Made by a program: the position numbers and the translations under genes. Under the pieces are notes generated by a model, which was not told the DNA's origin, did not search any database, and was given only the letters and a program-made list of their open reading frames with translations. Below are positions 55,130-64,000 of a DNA stretch of 64,000 nt, piece by piece (position 1 is the first letter of the stretch; each line of letters starts with the position of its first letter). Source of the stretch: Kuschelorhynchus macadamiae (taxonomy: Eukaryota; Arthropoda; Insecta; Coleoptera; Curculionidae); contig JAUTXW010000951.1 in assembly GCA_030620095.1 (NCBI GenBank), forward strand, positions 1-64,000, given 5' to 3'.

Positions 55130-56033
55130 ATTAAGCCGTCGTCTTGGATTCATAACAAAATGTTAACAGTTTATTTCTATGTAACACTTGAATTTTTGTG
55201 CCAGATTTGAGGTAATTTGGATAATTAGTTTTTTAGTGATAATTTTTTGTGGCATTTCATCAGGCCTCCATGTTGGATGTTTACCAAAATGTTGCCAGGT
55301 TATCCCCATAAAACCTTTAATTGTTGGCTAAAATGTAAAGTCAATCGTGTAGATATTTTTTTAGCTATGTCTCAAACCGACAGACAGACAGACCGACAGA
55401 ATTGAGAAAACAAGTTTTGAGCATCAACGCTATGTAAAACCTTGCAGAGGATTTTTTTCACGATTACAAATATTTCATTTGGCCGCCATTTTGTTTCGCC
55501 CACTTGAATTCGTACCTACCACAACTTTACCAGTTTATCTCTAAATCACCCTTAATATTTGCACAAAATTTGAAATTTTTAAGATGTCATTTTGTTTCGC
55601 CATCTTGAATTCGTACCAAAACTTTACCAGATAATTTCTACGTAATACTTGATTTTTGTGCAACGTTTTTGGGACATTGAAAAAAGTTTTTAGTAATATT
55701 TTTTTAACATTTCACGGGCCGCAATTTCGTTCCACAATATTGGACCCAATTTACCAAAATGTAACCATTTCACCCCCTATGATCCTTAATCAAAATTTGG
55801 AGTCCATCGGGTAAGTAGTCTTTTAGCTATGCCCCAAATTAACAGGCAGTCAAACCTACAGACATAGGGACAGAATTGAGAAAACATGCTTTTGGGCATC
55901 AACTCTATGTAAAACCTTAAAGGGATTTTTGTTCACGGTTACAAATATCTTATTTGGTCGCCATTTTGAATTCGTTCCACAACTTTACCAGTTTATCACA
56001 CTTAATATTTGCTCACAATTTGAAATATGTACA
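55130..56033 (+). repeat. Modular dispersed repeat, several units
   Basis: GCC-x-CCAT-type unit starts at about 55133, 55263, 55481, 55585, 55725 and 55960. Two units end with GACAGACAGACCGACAGAAT or a variant and AATTGAGAAAACA (55380-55415 and 55850-55890). It matches the organisation at 50.3-50.8 kb. Confidence 0.7.
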
Positions 56034-56174
56034 GGGTTTTCCCGTATATTTTTCCACCCACCTAGAGAGTTTATTTGAATAGGTACGGAAATGTCGTAAC
56101 AAACATAAAAAACCCAACAAAAGTTGTTGGGTTTTTTATGAAGATTTGGAATATTATATCATTAGTGCCAAGAT

Positions 56175-56672
56175 ATTATTGGAAATGTCAAATTTTGACA
56201 GGTTGTCAGTTTTTTTAAATGAAACACCCTGTATATTAAACCATATTCCTGAAGATTTTTTTTTTCTAATTTCAAATATATATACTTTTAATATATTCTG
56301 TTAATTAGTTTTGGATATATAAGCGTTTAAACATTAAAGAAATGGTAAGGTAATTTGCGCTAAAACATAGTGAGCCATGGTCAAGACAATTGCAATGAAC
56401 GACGCCTTTTTGACGTTTACCGGTCAGAAGTATCTATTTACGAGCATTTTTAATATCTAATACGTTGGACGATGGGTTATTCGGAAGAAGAGAAACTCGA
56501 CATGATAGAATTATTTTATTTACATTGTAAAAATGCATCGATAGCTCGTAACGAATATCATAGACGATTTCCAGATAGACTAACACCGACTCGTAGGACA
56601 ATATTAAACATCGTTAAATAATTAAATGAAAGAAAAACGCTTAAGCGAAAAGTTAGAATAGTGGAAAGAAAC
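56175..56672 (+). repeat. Left long inverted repeat arm
   Basis: Inverse of 57590-58102; includes a plus-strand MGYSEEEKLDMIELFYLHCK transposase start. Confidence 0.85.
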
Positions 56673-56739
56673 AATACCATAAAAAATCAATAATATAAAG
56701 TAGGTAAATACTAATATTAGCTTAAAGAATTAAGTTCTG

Positions 56740-57794
56740 GTTTTCTATATAGCCTCCTTGGTTTATAATGCGTTTCTGAATATTTCTTCTAAATTTTCTG
56801 TGTATGGATGCGTAGATAAAATAAGGTGATTGGGTGTTTAAATCGTCGATTGTTTTGACTATATTTTGCTCTAAAGCTTGGATGGTTCTTGGCCTACTTG
56901 TTTTTCAGATAACCCTACAAAAATATGTCCAGTGGAGAGAGATCGGGACTGTTTGCTGGCCATCTTAATGGTCCATGTCTGCCAATCCAAAATTTATACC
57001 TGTCATTTAAAAAATTGGTGATCGGCTGGACATTATGAGGAGGGGCACCATCTTGTTGCCATATCAAATTAAGATGAATTAATCGGTAGTTGTTCCAAAT
57101 GCCCCTCGATTTCGTTTTCTAATAACTCCTGATACCTTTGACCGGTTAAATTCCCATTTAAAAATATAGGTCCAATAACATGATTGTTAAGAAGGCCACA
57201 CCAAACATGTAGAGCTGAAGAACTCGCGGGTTTTCTTTTGACCAAAAATGCTTATTTTTCCGGTTAAACATGCCTCGTCAGTGAAAATTATGTTTGACAG
57301 ATTTAGTTGGTTCATCATAACACATCTTTCTATTTCTTGGCAGAAGTGTAATCGGTCTATTTTATTTTGATCGGTTAATTCTTGAGTAGGTAAAAACTTA
57401 TATGGCTTATATTTATAATGTTTTAGAACTGAGTGAATTTTATGCCATGATTTGTTAAAAAAAGTGGCTGCGTCGGGAATTGAGCGTTCAGGATTTTCTA
57501 AAATGAAAATAAATAAGATAAATAAATTATTTTAATACAAAAGTTTCAAAATTACCTTCAAAATATAATAAAATATTTAAATCTTCAGCGTTTCTTTCCA
57601 CTATTCTAACTTTTCGTTAAAAGTTTTTTTTTTCTTTCATTCAATTGTTTAGCGATGTTTAATATTGTCCTGCAAGTCGGTATTGGTCTATCTGGAAACC
57701 GTCTATGACATTCGTTACGAGCTATCGATGCATTTTTACCATGTAAATAAAATAATTATATGATGTCGAGTTTCTCTTTTTCCGAATAACCCAT
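56740..57794 (-). pseudogene. Mariner-like transposase with a possible 58-bp intron, broken
   Basis: Starts MGYSEKEKLDII at 57794, then NASIARNECHRRFPDR (DUF4817-like). A GT...AG segment at 57555-57498 can be removed to join EDLNILLYFE to ENPERSIPDAATFFNKSWHK. Next are HYKYKPYKFLPTQELTDQNK, DRLHFCQEIE, NIIFTDEAC (first Asp), a damaged centre, NLIWQQDGAPPHNVQPITNF (second Asp), IGRHGPLRWPANSPDLSPLD (third Asp). The second and third Asp are about 40 residues apart, as in the 4.9-5.9 kb copy. A frameshift follows DEAC and stops follow. Confidence 0.82.
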
Positions 57795-58102
57795 CGTCCA
57801 ACGTATTAGATATTAAAAAAGCTCGTAAATAATTACTTCTGACCGGTAAACGTCAAAAAGGCGTCGTTCATTGCAATTGTCTTGACCATGGCTCACACTA
57901 TATTTTAGCGCAAATTACCTTACCATTTCTTTAATATTTAAATGCTTATATATCCAAAACTAATTAACAGAATATATTAAAAGTATATATATATTTGAAA
58001 TTAGAAAAAAAAGATCTTCAAGAATATGATTTAATACATAGGATGTTTCATTTAAAAAAACTGACAACCTGTCAAAATTTGACATTTCCGATAATATTTT
58101 TG
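57590..58102 (-). repeat. Right long inverted repeat arm
   Basis: Inverse of 56175-56672; holds the start of the actual minus-strand transposase. Confidence 0.85.
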
Positions 58103-58105
58103 CAC

Positions 58106-58953
58106 TTTTTTTTTTAAATAACTGCGAACGGCTTAAAATATCAGACATGTTAAAAGGTAACATATTTATTGTTAACTTATTCTTTTACGTAATAAACAAC
58201 ACATAACTAGAAAAATTCAATAAAAACAGTGTATACAAAATAATAAAAATAAGCTAATGAATAGCGAGTAACCCTGTGTACTGTTTCTATGATAATTATA
58301 ATTAGACATTATAAAGCAAATCATGTTATCTTCGAGTTCAAGGCCAACTGTGGTCATTTATTGAATTTTTTTTAGAAATTCATTTAAAGTAATATATTTT
58401 TTATTCACGTTACTTCATAACTGAAATTTAAAGTGAACTCTTAATATTATTTTGTAGCATACTGTACTCCATATACATTGTTAAAGTTCCTTAGGTCGCA
58501 AGGATACAAAATGTTTTTTATCACAGTTTAATATCGTAGAAACACTAGCGCTAATTTTGTTTCTAATAGTGCCACGTTCTGACAGGTCGACAGACCGAAG
58601 GAATTAAGAAAACATGCTTTTGGCATCTAGGATCCATAAAATGTGAATATCTGTAAAAATGTTGATTAGGGTGATTTTGTCACAATTACAATACTTTCCT
58701 TTTACAATGAACCTGGAAACCGGCGGCATTTTAAAAGTATGTTAAGGGCAGTTTGTTCTACAAACCCTTAAGAAGTTTATCGATCTAAATTCCATTTTTA
58801 CTTTCTAATAATCTATTGCTGGCAGGTAAAAATGAATCGAAAGTTTTTATGGACTGCTCATAAAAAAGAGTTTTTAAATGAGCAGATGTTCTCGACTTTT
58901 TCCTTTCATTCGACGATATCCAATACAATGTGGTTCTAGGTCTGGTGTTAACT
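58106..58953. other. No gene; partial modular repeat at 58.56-58.72 kb
   Basis: GACAGGTCGACAGACCGAAG then AATTAAGAAAACATGC at 58577-58612 is the end module of the dispersed repeat. The rest is AT-rich and unassigned. Confidence 0.4.
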
Positions 58954-59250
58954 ATACAGGGAGTAAATTAATTCATGTCCAACACTTTGGAGGATGATTT
59001 CATAAAAATAGAAGTTTAAAATGGTGTTCAAAAAAATTTCGTTTTCGATATACAGGGTGTTAATATTAGTAATTTTTTTTCGATGTGCCATGATTACACC
59101 AAGGGTGATTGGTGTTCCTCGTGAGATGGTTTTTAATGATCGAAGTCTTCACGTGAAATTGCAACACAAAGTGCTACTGTCTACTCCTGAAACAGTACAA
59201 CTGAGGCACGTTCAATTACAAAGGTGGTAGTCGTAAGGATGTTTCTAAAC
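58954..59250. repeat. TACAGGG-type repeat end
   Basis: TACAGGGAGTAAATTAATTC at 58954 and GATATACAGGGTGTTAATAT near 59048, spaced like the pair at 35911 and 36020. Confidence 0.45.
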
Positions 59251-59339
59251 ACTAGGCCAAATAGTGTGTTAAATTCTTTAGCGACATTTTTTTCAAATAA
59301 TACTTTTTTTATGTTGGTATGGTAAATATAGAATTACCA

Positions 59340-60060
59340 AAAAACAACATGGCTTTCTCAGTGGTAAGTCAACTGTTACTAACTGTGTATCTTTACTACT
59401 TATGCTTCTAAGGTAATAGATTAATAACTAATAGCACCGAATATTAACTAAAGACTTTAATAAACTGTGCTATAGTGTGATGTAATCTATATACTGATTG
59501 CGCCAAGGCTTTTGACTTGTTGGATCACCAGGCAACAAATTGTGAAAGTTGGTAATAGTTTTTCGAACTATTTTTTGGCAACATCTGCTGCGTCACAGGG
59601 CAGTAACTTGGGGTCTTTACTTTTCTTATTGTTTATGAATTGTCTCCCTGACTTTATGGAATATTTAGATTGTCTCTTTTTGGCAGACAACTTCGAGACC
59701 TTGAAAAATGATTGTCTAGAATTAAAAAAGATTCGAGTTTGTGACCAATTGGTTTAAACTTAATAATATGTCTTTAAATGTTAATAAACACTTTTTCGTT
59801 GGTTTACAACAAAAACAAACATCGCATCCTTTACTTACAGTTCTAATAATGTACCCGTTCAAAACAGGGCTGAAATTAAGATCTTGGACTCACCTGACAA
59901 TTAAATTTGAATTTTATGACAGACTATACAAATATAAAAATAAAGCCTACCGTGCTCTTCGATTTGTAATTAGACATTTAGAAATATCCTCCAGAGCAGA
60001 AGCTCGAATAAAATTATGTAATGATCTTGTAAAACCACATTAAATTTAAAATATGTATCT
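59340..60060 (+). pseudogene. Jockey-like LINE RT remnant
   Basis: QHGFLSGKSTVTNCVSLLLM, CAKAFDLLDHQATN (AFD box), then SQGSNLGSLLFLLFMNCLPD (VPQGSxLGPLLF box with changes), DCLFLADNFE (FADD box altered to LADN), NWFKLNNMSLNVNKHFFVG, KNKAYRALRFVIRHLEI. The order is that of a LINE RT, but stops and deletions are frequent and the YADD Asp pair is not kept. Confidence 0.75.
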
Positions 60061-60201
60061 GTGACTTGGTCGACGCAGGGAAATGTTTATTCTGATTGAG
60101 CGCGATCAAAAACGATTTTCAATGTATTTACACGCGTATGTAAAACTAATACCTACCCCTTATATTTTATCATATAAAAGCAAGCTATCCAGTTTTGATG
60201 T
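60061..60201. other. Probable LINE tail region
   Basis: Continues from the RT remnant; a short ORF (60083-60274) has no recognised motif. Confidence 0.3.
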
Positions 60202-61170
60202 ACAGGTTTTTTTTTATAATTTGCCACCCCTCTGGGAGCCTTTTTTTTTAAGCTATAAAAAAATGTTTATATGAAAGTTGTAGGATTTTTCTTAAATATT
60301 TACGTGCCACTAAATTTAAAAACAAATGACGATGGGAAAATAAAGAAATCACTTATCAACTTTGCTATTTTAAATGGAACGCCCTGTATTTGACATTTTT
60401 GGATTCTCCTTATTCTCCTCTTTTGAAAAATATATACTCGGAACAGTAGTTTTTGACTTATTCGGCTTTAAAATTGCCACATTTGACAGATTCACCGTGA
60501 TACAATTCAAAGATACTAAAATTGCCTTACCTATGAAAAACAAATAAATTTAGTAAGTATTTTTAATGAATACAATTCGAATCGATTGCTAACAGCCTTT
60601 TTATAAGTAAATCACATGACTCACATTTTCCTGATAGCATTGGTAATGAAAATAGAACATTCTGTATTTAAAATTGCAATTTCGTGTTCTATTTTTTGCC
60701 GCAATTCGTCTATGTTGTCCGTTCTATTAAGGTAAACTTTATCTTTTAAATATCCCCACAAAAATTATCCAATGGTGTAAGGTCCGGACTATTGGCTGGC
60801 CATTGAATATTTCCATGTTTATCGATCCACAAACCATATCGAGCGTTTAAAAAATTTGTGACATCTCGGATGTTGTTCGGTGGTGCTCCATGTTGGTTTC
60901 AAATTATTTGATTACAGATATACATGGGGAGCTGCTCCAGTTGGTGTTCTATCTCATTATTTAATAAATTTAAATACCATTCCCCTATTAAAATGCTCTC
61001 AATAAAATGTGGACCCATAATTTGGTTTCTCAAAATGCCGCACCACACATGCAACGACCTCCGACCTCCGACAAGACCGATTTTTTGTTGTCCAAGTGTT
61101 TATTCTTTCTATTGAACATGCCGACTGTGGTAAAACAAGCCTCGTCTGATAACAATAGTTATTTATGCTA
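60202..61170 (-). pseudogene. Mariner-like remnant with TACAGG-type end
   Basis: The end block 60202-60390 (ACAGGTTTTTTTTTATAATT ... GCCCTGTATTTG) resembles that at 56034. On the minus strand from 61165: LLSDEACFTTVGMFNRKNK (first Asp), WCGILRNQIMGPHFIESILI, GEWYLNLLNNEIEHQLEQLP, a stop, NQHGAPPNNIRDVTNFLNAR (Asp replaced by His), YGLWIDKHGNIQWPANSPDL, TPLDNF (third Asp). The N-terminus is missing and a deletion affects the W-G-D-I region. Confidence 0.75.
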
Positions 61171-61440
61171 TAAGAGATGTAAGTAACATTTACCAGTCGA
61201 GGACGAGTTTGCGCCCGAGCGATAGCGAGGGCTGGCAAAAAGTTCCCTGTATTGTATTTTTACAAGAAAATGCTGGATATATTTTTGGATTTTCATTATC
61301 ATTACATTCGATAATATTTTCATTAAATTATGAAGGCAACCGTGATCCGTTGCCACAGCAACATAAGCAGGTTTTATTTTATCAACAACGTCAAGTTGAC
61401 AATTCATAGCGAAAAGTTTCGTCGAATTGTTTGATTCTGT
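61171..61440. other. Short intergenic stretch
   Basis: Likely 5' region of the recombinase pseudogene; GGCAACCGTGATCCGTTGCC at 61338-61357 is a near-palindrome. Confidence 0.35.
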
Positions 61441-61449
61441 GTGGACAAA

Positions 61450-62250
61450 ATGGATGTTTCAGACATAGAATCAGCGAATATTGCTCTACTACCGAAAAAG
61501 TCGAAAAAAAGGTATGAAGCAGCATATAAATCCTTTAAGAATTGGTGCCAAAGCAAGACGGCTACTGCAGTCTCAGAAACCTTGTTTTTGGCGTATTTCC
61601 ACAAAAAAAGTGCTATGTTGAAGTCCCTATCAAGCTTATGGTGTGAGTATTCGATGTTAAAGTTCACCCTTTTTATAGAGGAAAATATACTTATTTCTAA
61701 GAATCCAAAACTTCGAGCATTTTTGAAAAGAAAAAATAATGGTTATAAACCCAAAAAATCGAATGTGTTTAACAGGGAAGATGTGTGAATAAGTTCATGC
61801 TTGAAACCCCCGATTATATATGCTTATTGATGAAGGTCGTAATAGGAATGGGAGTTGCTGGAGCGTGTCGTTCTAATGAACTCTGTGAAATGGGCAATGT
61901 TAAAATAAGTCAAGAAGTCATAATTGTGACCATTCCTGCCTCCAATTCCAAGTAAAATTGCGAAATTTCTAAAGTTTGTGAACTTCAAAATGTATACTGG
62001 ACACTCTTTTAGAAGAACGTCGGCAACTTTATTAGCAAATACTGCAGTTGATGTATTAGCTATCAAGCGACATGGTGGATGAAAATCCGCTACTATTGCG
62101 GAAAGTTACATAGCTGAGATCCTCAATAATGAAAAGGAAGTAGCGAATAAAATTTTATACAATAAGACCCAGCCAGAAGTCCCTTGCAGTGCTTCAACAG
62201 TGCAGAAACATTGGTTAGAAATGAAGGATCTATGGAGTCAGAAAAAGTAA
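61450..62250 (+). pseudogene. Crypton-like tyrosine recombinase, broken
   Basis: The intact first frame (MDVSDIESANIALLPKKSKK, RYEAAYKSFKNWCQSK, SETLFLAYFHKKSAMLKSLS, LWCEYSMLKFTLFIEEN, KLRAFLKRKNNGYKPKKSNV) is the N-terminal core-binding domain of a tyrosine recombinase. After a stop and frameshift near 61787: FMLETPDYICLLMKVVIGMG, VAGACRSNELCEM (first Arg), VTIPASNSK, stop and deletion, MYTGHSFRRTSATLLANTAV (HxxR box), LAIKRHGG then a stop where Trp is expected, ATIAESYIAEILNN (catalytic Tyr), PEVPCSASTVQK. All catalytic residues remain recognisable, but several lesions kill the gene. No RT is associated, as expected for Cryptons. Confidence 0.8.
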
Positions 62251-62689
62251 TACACATCTAGAAGAAACGAGAAAATGTGTTTCCAAATTTTGTTAATAAT
62301 GTGAATAATTGTATCATTAATATTCATTCCAATTAATATAACCGGATTTTTGTAATATGTTGATGAAATCAAAAATTAAAGCTACTTATAATAATTTTAG
62401 ATTATTATTTCCCTAGAGATGTAAGTTGACTTACATCCTCTCGTTAAGGGCAACCAATACCTTGTTGTGTAACTTTCACTTACGTCTGTCAAAGCAGTGT
62501 CAAAATAGGTTGCTTACAATACAGGGAGGGGGAAAATGCTTTTAAACGACAGCCTAACTTGTCGCAATCTCCCCAGCATATCCTCGCAGAATTGGAGGCG
62601 TTGATTAAAATGATTGTCAATTAACAACTGTACCAGCCTAATTTTATTTCTTACTGATACGGTACTGATTCGTCTTAAGCACCTTGGAT
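62251..62689. other. No gene; possible element end
   Basis: GAGATGTAAGTTGACTTACA at 62415-62434 contains a short inverted repeat; GGCAACCAATACC at 62450 echoes the GGCAACC word left of the recombinase. The LINE polymerase begins around 62690. Confidence 0.3.
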
Positions 62690-64000
62690 ATAATACCAAC
62701 ATCAACTTTGATGATAAACATTCAATTAATACTGTTTTGCTTGTAAGTTTGCTCACAACTTACGGTTTGGAAATGCATACTGACTCACCTACTCGTGTAT
62801 CTAGAACTTCAGCCACTACTATTGATTACTTCTACTCAAACATTGATGTTACATCTTGCTCAGTCATAAATGCTGGCCTTTCTGACCACAAAGCTGTGTG
62901 TTGTACCTTTTCTGGTATGTTGGCTGAGATTAATGATAAATACTGTCATGGTAGAATCTTTAGTCAGGCAAATTTTGATGCATTTCGGCATCTTTGTCTT
63001 AATGTCAATTGGCTGGGTATAGAAGTGTCTCCACAGCCATTCACAACATTTCGCAATGTTTTACTAGACGTCTTTAACCGGGCTTTTCCATTGGGTCAGT
63101 TAAAGCATAGGAAAAAGAAACGGAAACTGTGGCTGACTAAAGGATTGAAAATATCTGCAGCCAATCTTCGTTGTCTTAACTATATTAAAAAATATTCTGA
63201 TAATTTAGGTTTTATTTCGTATTGCTATAGATATCGTAGGATTTACCGGAGACTAGTAAATGCTGCAAAAAAATTATTATTATGAAAACCGACTTTCATG
63301 TGCTAAGAACAGACAGAAAGAGAGTTGGTGCATTATTAACGAATTGCAAAACAAATCTAATAGGTCTGGTTCTTATAGTGAATGTGTCCAGATACATTAA
63401 ACAGTTTTTATTGCAGTTTTGGAGGAAAATTGGTCCAGAATTTGGCTGTGGGAGTTGATCCTCTTTCTTATTTGAAAGATTTATCTGTTCCTGGTTCTTT
63501 TTTATTTTTTCCCCACACATAACCAGGAGATTAGTATAAAAAACAAGAAAGCTTGTGGAGATGACGAGATTTCAGCTGAAGTTCTCTTAAAGTTGCCGGA
63601 AGGTGCTTTGGATGCCCTCGCTTTTGCAATTAGTGATTCCTGGTCTAAAGGAGTTTTTCCTTCATGCCGAAAATCAGCAATAGTGATTCCCTTGCATAAG
63701 GGCGGGAATCTCAGTGAGCTCTCGAATTTTCGTCCAATTTCTCTTTTGTCTACGGTCTCCAAGGTTATTGAGAAAGTTGCGAAGAAGAGATTGTGTGAGT
63801 ATCTTGAGAAATTTCATTTACTTACCTTGAATCAGTTTGGATTTCAGAATGCAAAAGGGACGCACGATGCAATTTTTGGTTTTCTCGAGAGTGTCTACAC
63901 TAACATTAATCACGGAGAGGCGGCGGCAGTGGTTTTCTGTGATCTCTAAAAAGCTTTTGATTGTGTCGATCACAGAATATTGCTGTCTAAGCTCGAGTTG
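62690..64000 (+). pseudogene. CR1/Jockey-group LINE polymerase, cut by window end
   Basis: The endonuclease C-half (NINFDDKHSINTVLLVSLLT, MHTDSPTRVSRTSATTIDYF, GLSDHKAVCCTF) is close to the LINE at 11.2-14.0 kb (MHVNSPTRITKTSASTIDY). A linker follows (RKLWLTKGLKISAANLRCLN, YIKKYSDNL), then after frameshifts around 63285-63540 the RT start (KKACGDDEISAEVL, SCRKSAIVIPLHKGGNLSEL, SNFRPISLLSTVSKVIEKVA, LNQFGFQNAKGTHDAIFGFL, AAVVFCDL, stop TAA at 63947-63949 where Ser is expected, KAFDCVDHRILLSKLEL). The remainder lies outside the window. Confidence 0.85.

Larger units (their letters stand above)
56034..58105 (-). mobile_element. Mariner-like element with ~500-bp inverted repeats
   Basis: Arms 56175-56672 and 57590-58102 are inverse copies with modest divergence. 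Outside the left arm a further ~140 bp begins TACAGGGTTTTCCCGTATAT at 56034, the family-type end; the right side ends around 58105 without a visible partner. The minus-strand transposase pseudogene begins in the right arm (ATG at 57794), and the left arm repeats its N-terminal coding sequence on the plus strand (ATG at about 56471). Confidence 0.78.

Overview
The window looks like a repeat-rich, AT-rich piece of an insect (arthropod) nuclear genome. I infer this from the element families present (Transib, mariner/Tc1-like, pogo-like, DIRS-like, Penelope-like, Jockey/CR1-, RTE- and I/LOA-type LINEs, a Crypton-like recombinase), from microsatellite-tailed LINEs, and from the absence of bacterial gene organisation. 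I cannot name the species. No host protein-coding gene, tRNA, rRNA or CRISPR array could be recognised. Almost every long ORF belongs to a mobile element, and most are broken by stops, frameshifts or later insertions.

Layout. 0.3-1.8 kb holds a degraded copy of a zinc-finger-containing repeat-family ORF of unknown function; a better copy lies at 52.9-54.4 kb. 2.2-4.4 kb is a Tc1/IS630-like transposon with about 29-bp TIRs. 4.4-6.6 kb is a mariner-like element with about 575-bp inverted repeats that include the 5' end of its transposase. 6.6-10.8 kb is gene-free, with a 118-bp tandem repeat. 10.8-15.2 kb is a nearly full-length LINE (ORF1 plus EN-RT) with one nonsense codon in the polymerase. 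15.2-21.6 kb is a pogo-like transposase gene split twice, by a Penelope-like GIY-YIG fragment (16.3-17.3 kb) and by a complete Transib (17841-21475) with 39-bp perfect TIRs and a CGACG target duplication.

22-26.8 kb carries LINE fragments, a near-perfect palindromic insert and small repeats. 26.8-29.7 kb is a second Tc1/IS630-like element with a foldback repeat inside. 30.0-34.9 kb is a structurally complete DIRS-like element: inverted terminal repeats, internal complementary region, gag, RT/RNase H and tyrosine recombinase. 36-41.4 kb holds mariner, Penelope-repeat and hAT remnants. 42.8-45.1 kb is a LINE with RNase H and a (CTA)n tail. 45.3-49.0 kb is an RTE-like LINE interrupted by a Jockey/CR1-like LINE. 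49.6-61.2 kb contains mariner remnants, including one more with about 500-bp inverted repeats (56.0-58.1 kb), and a dispersed modular repeat. 61.4-62.3 kb is a Crypton-like tyrosine recombinase pseudogene, and a further LINE polymerase runs off the right edge.

The genes do not form a pathway; they record layered insertions. The best supported events are Transib into the pogo DNA-binding domain, the Penelope-like element into the pogo catalytic domain, the Jockey/CR1-like LINE into the RTE, and a palindromic insert into a LINE RT. The features most worth following are the Transib and DIRS structures, the transposons whose inverted repeats include the transposase N-terminus, the hammerhead-ribozyme-like motifs, and the uncharacterised repeat-family ORF.
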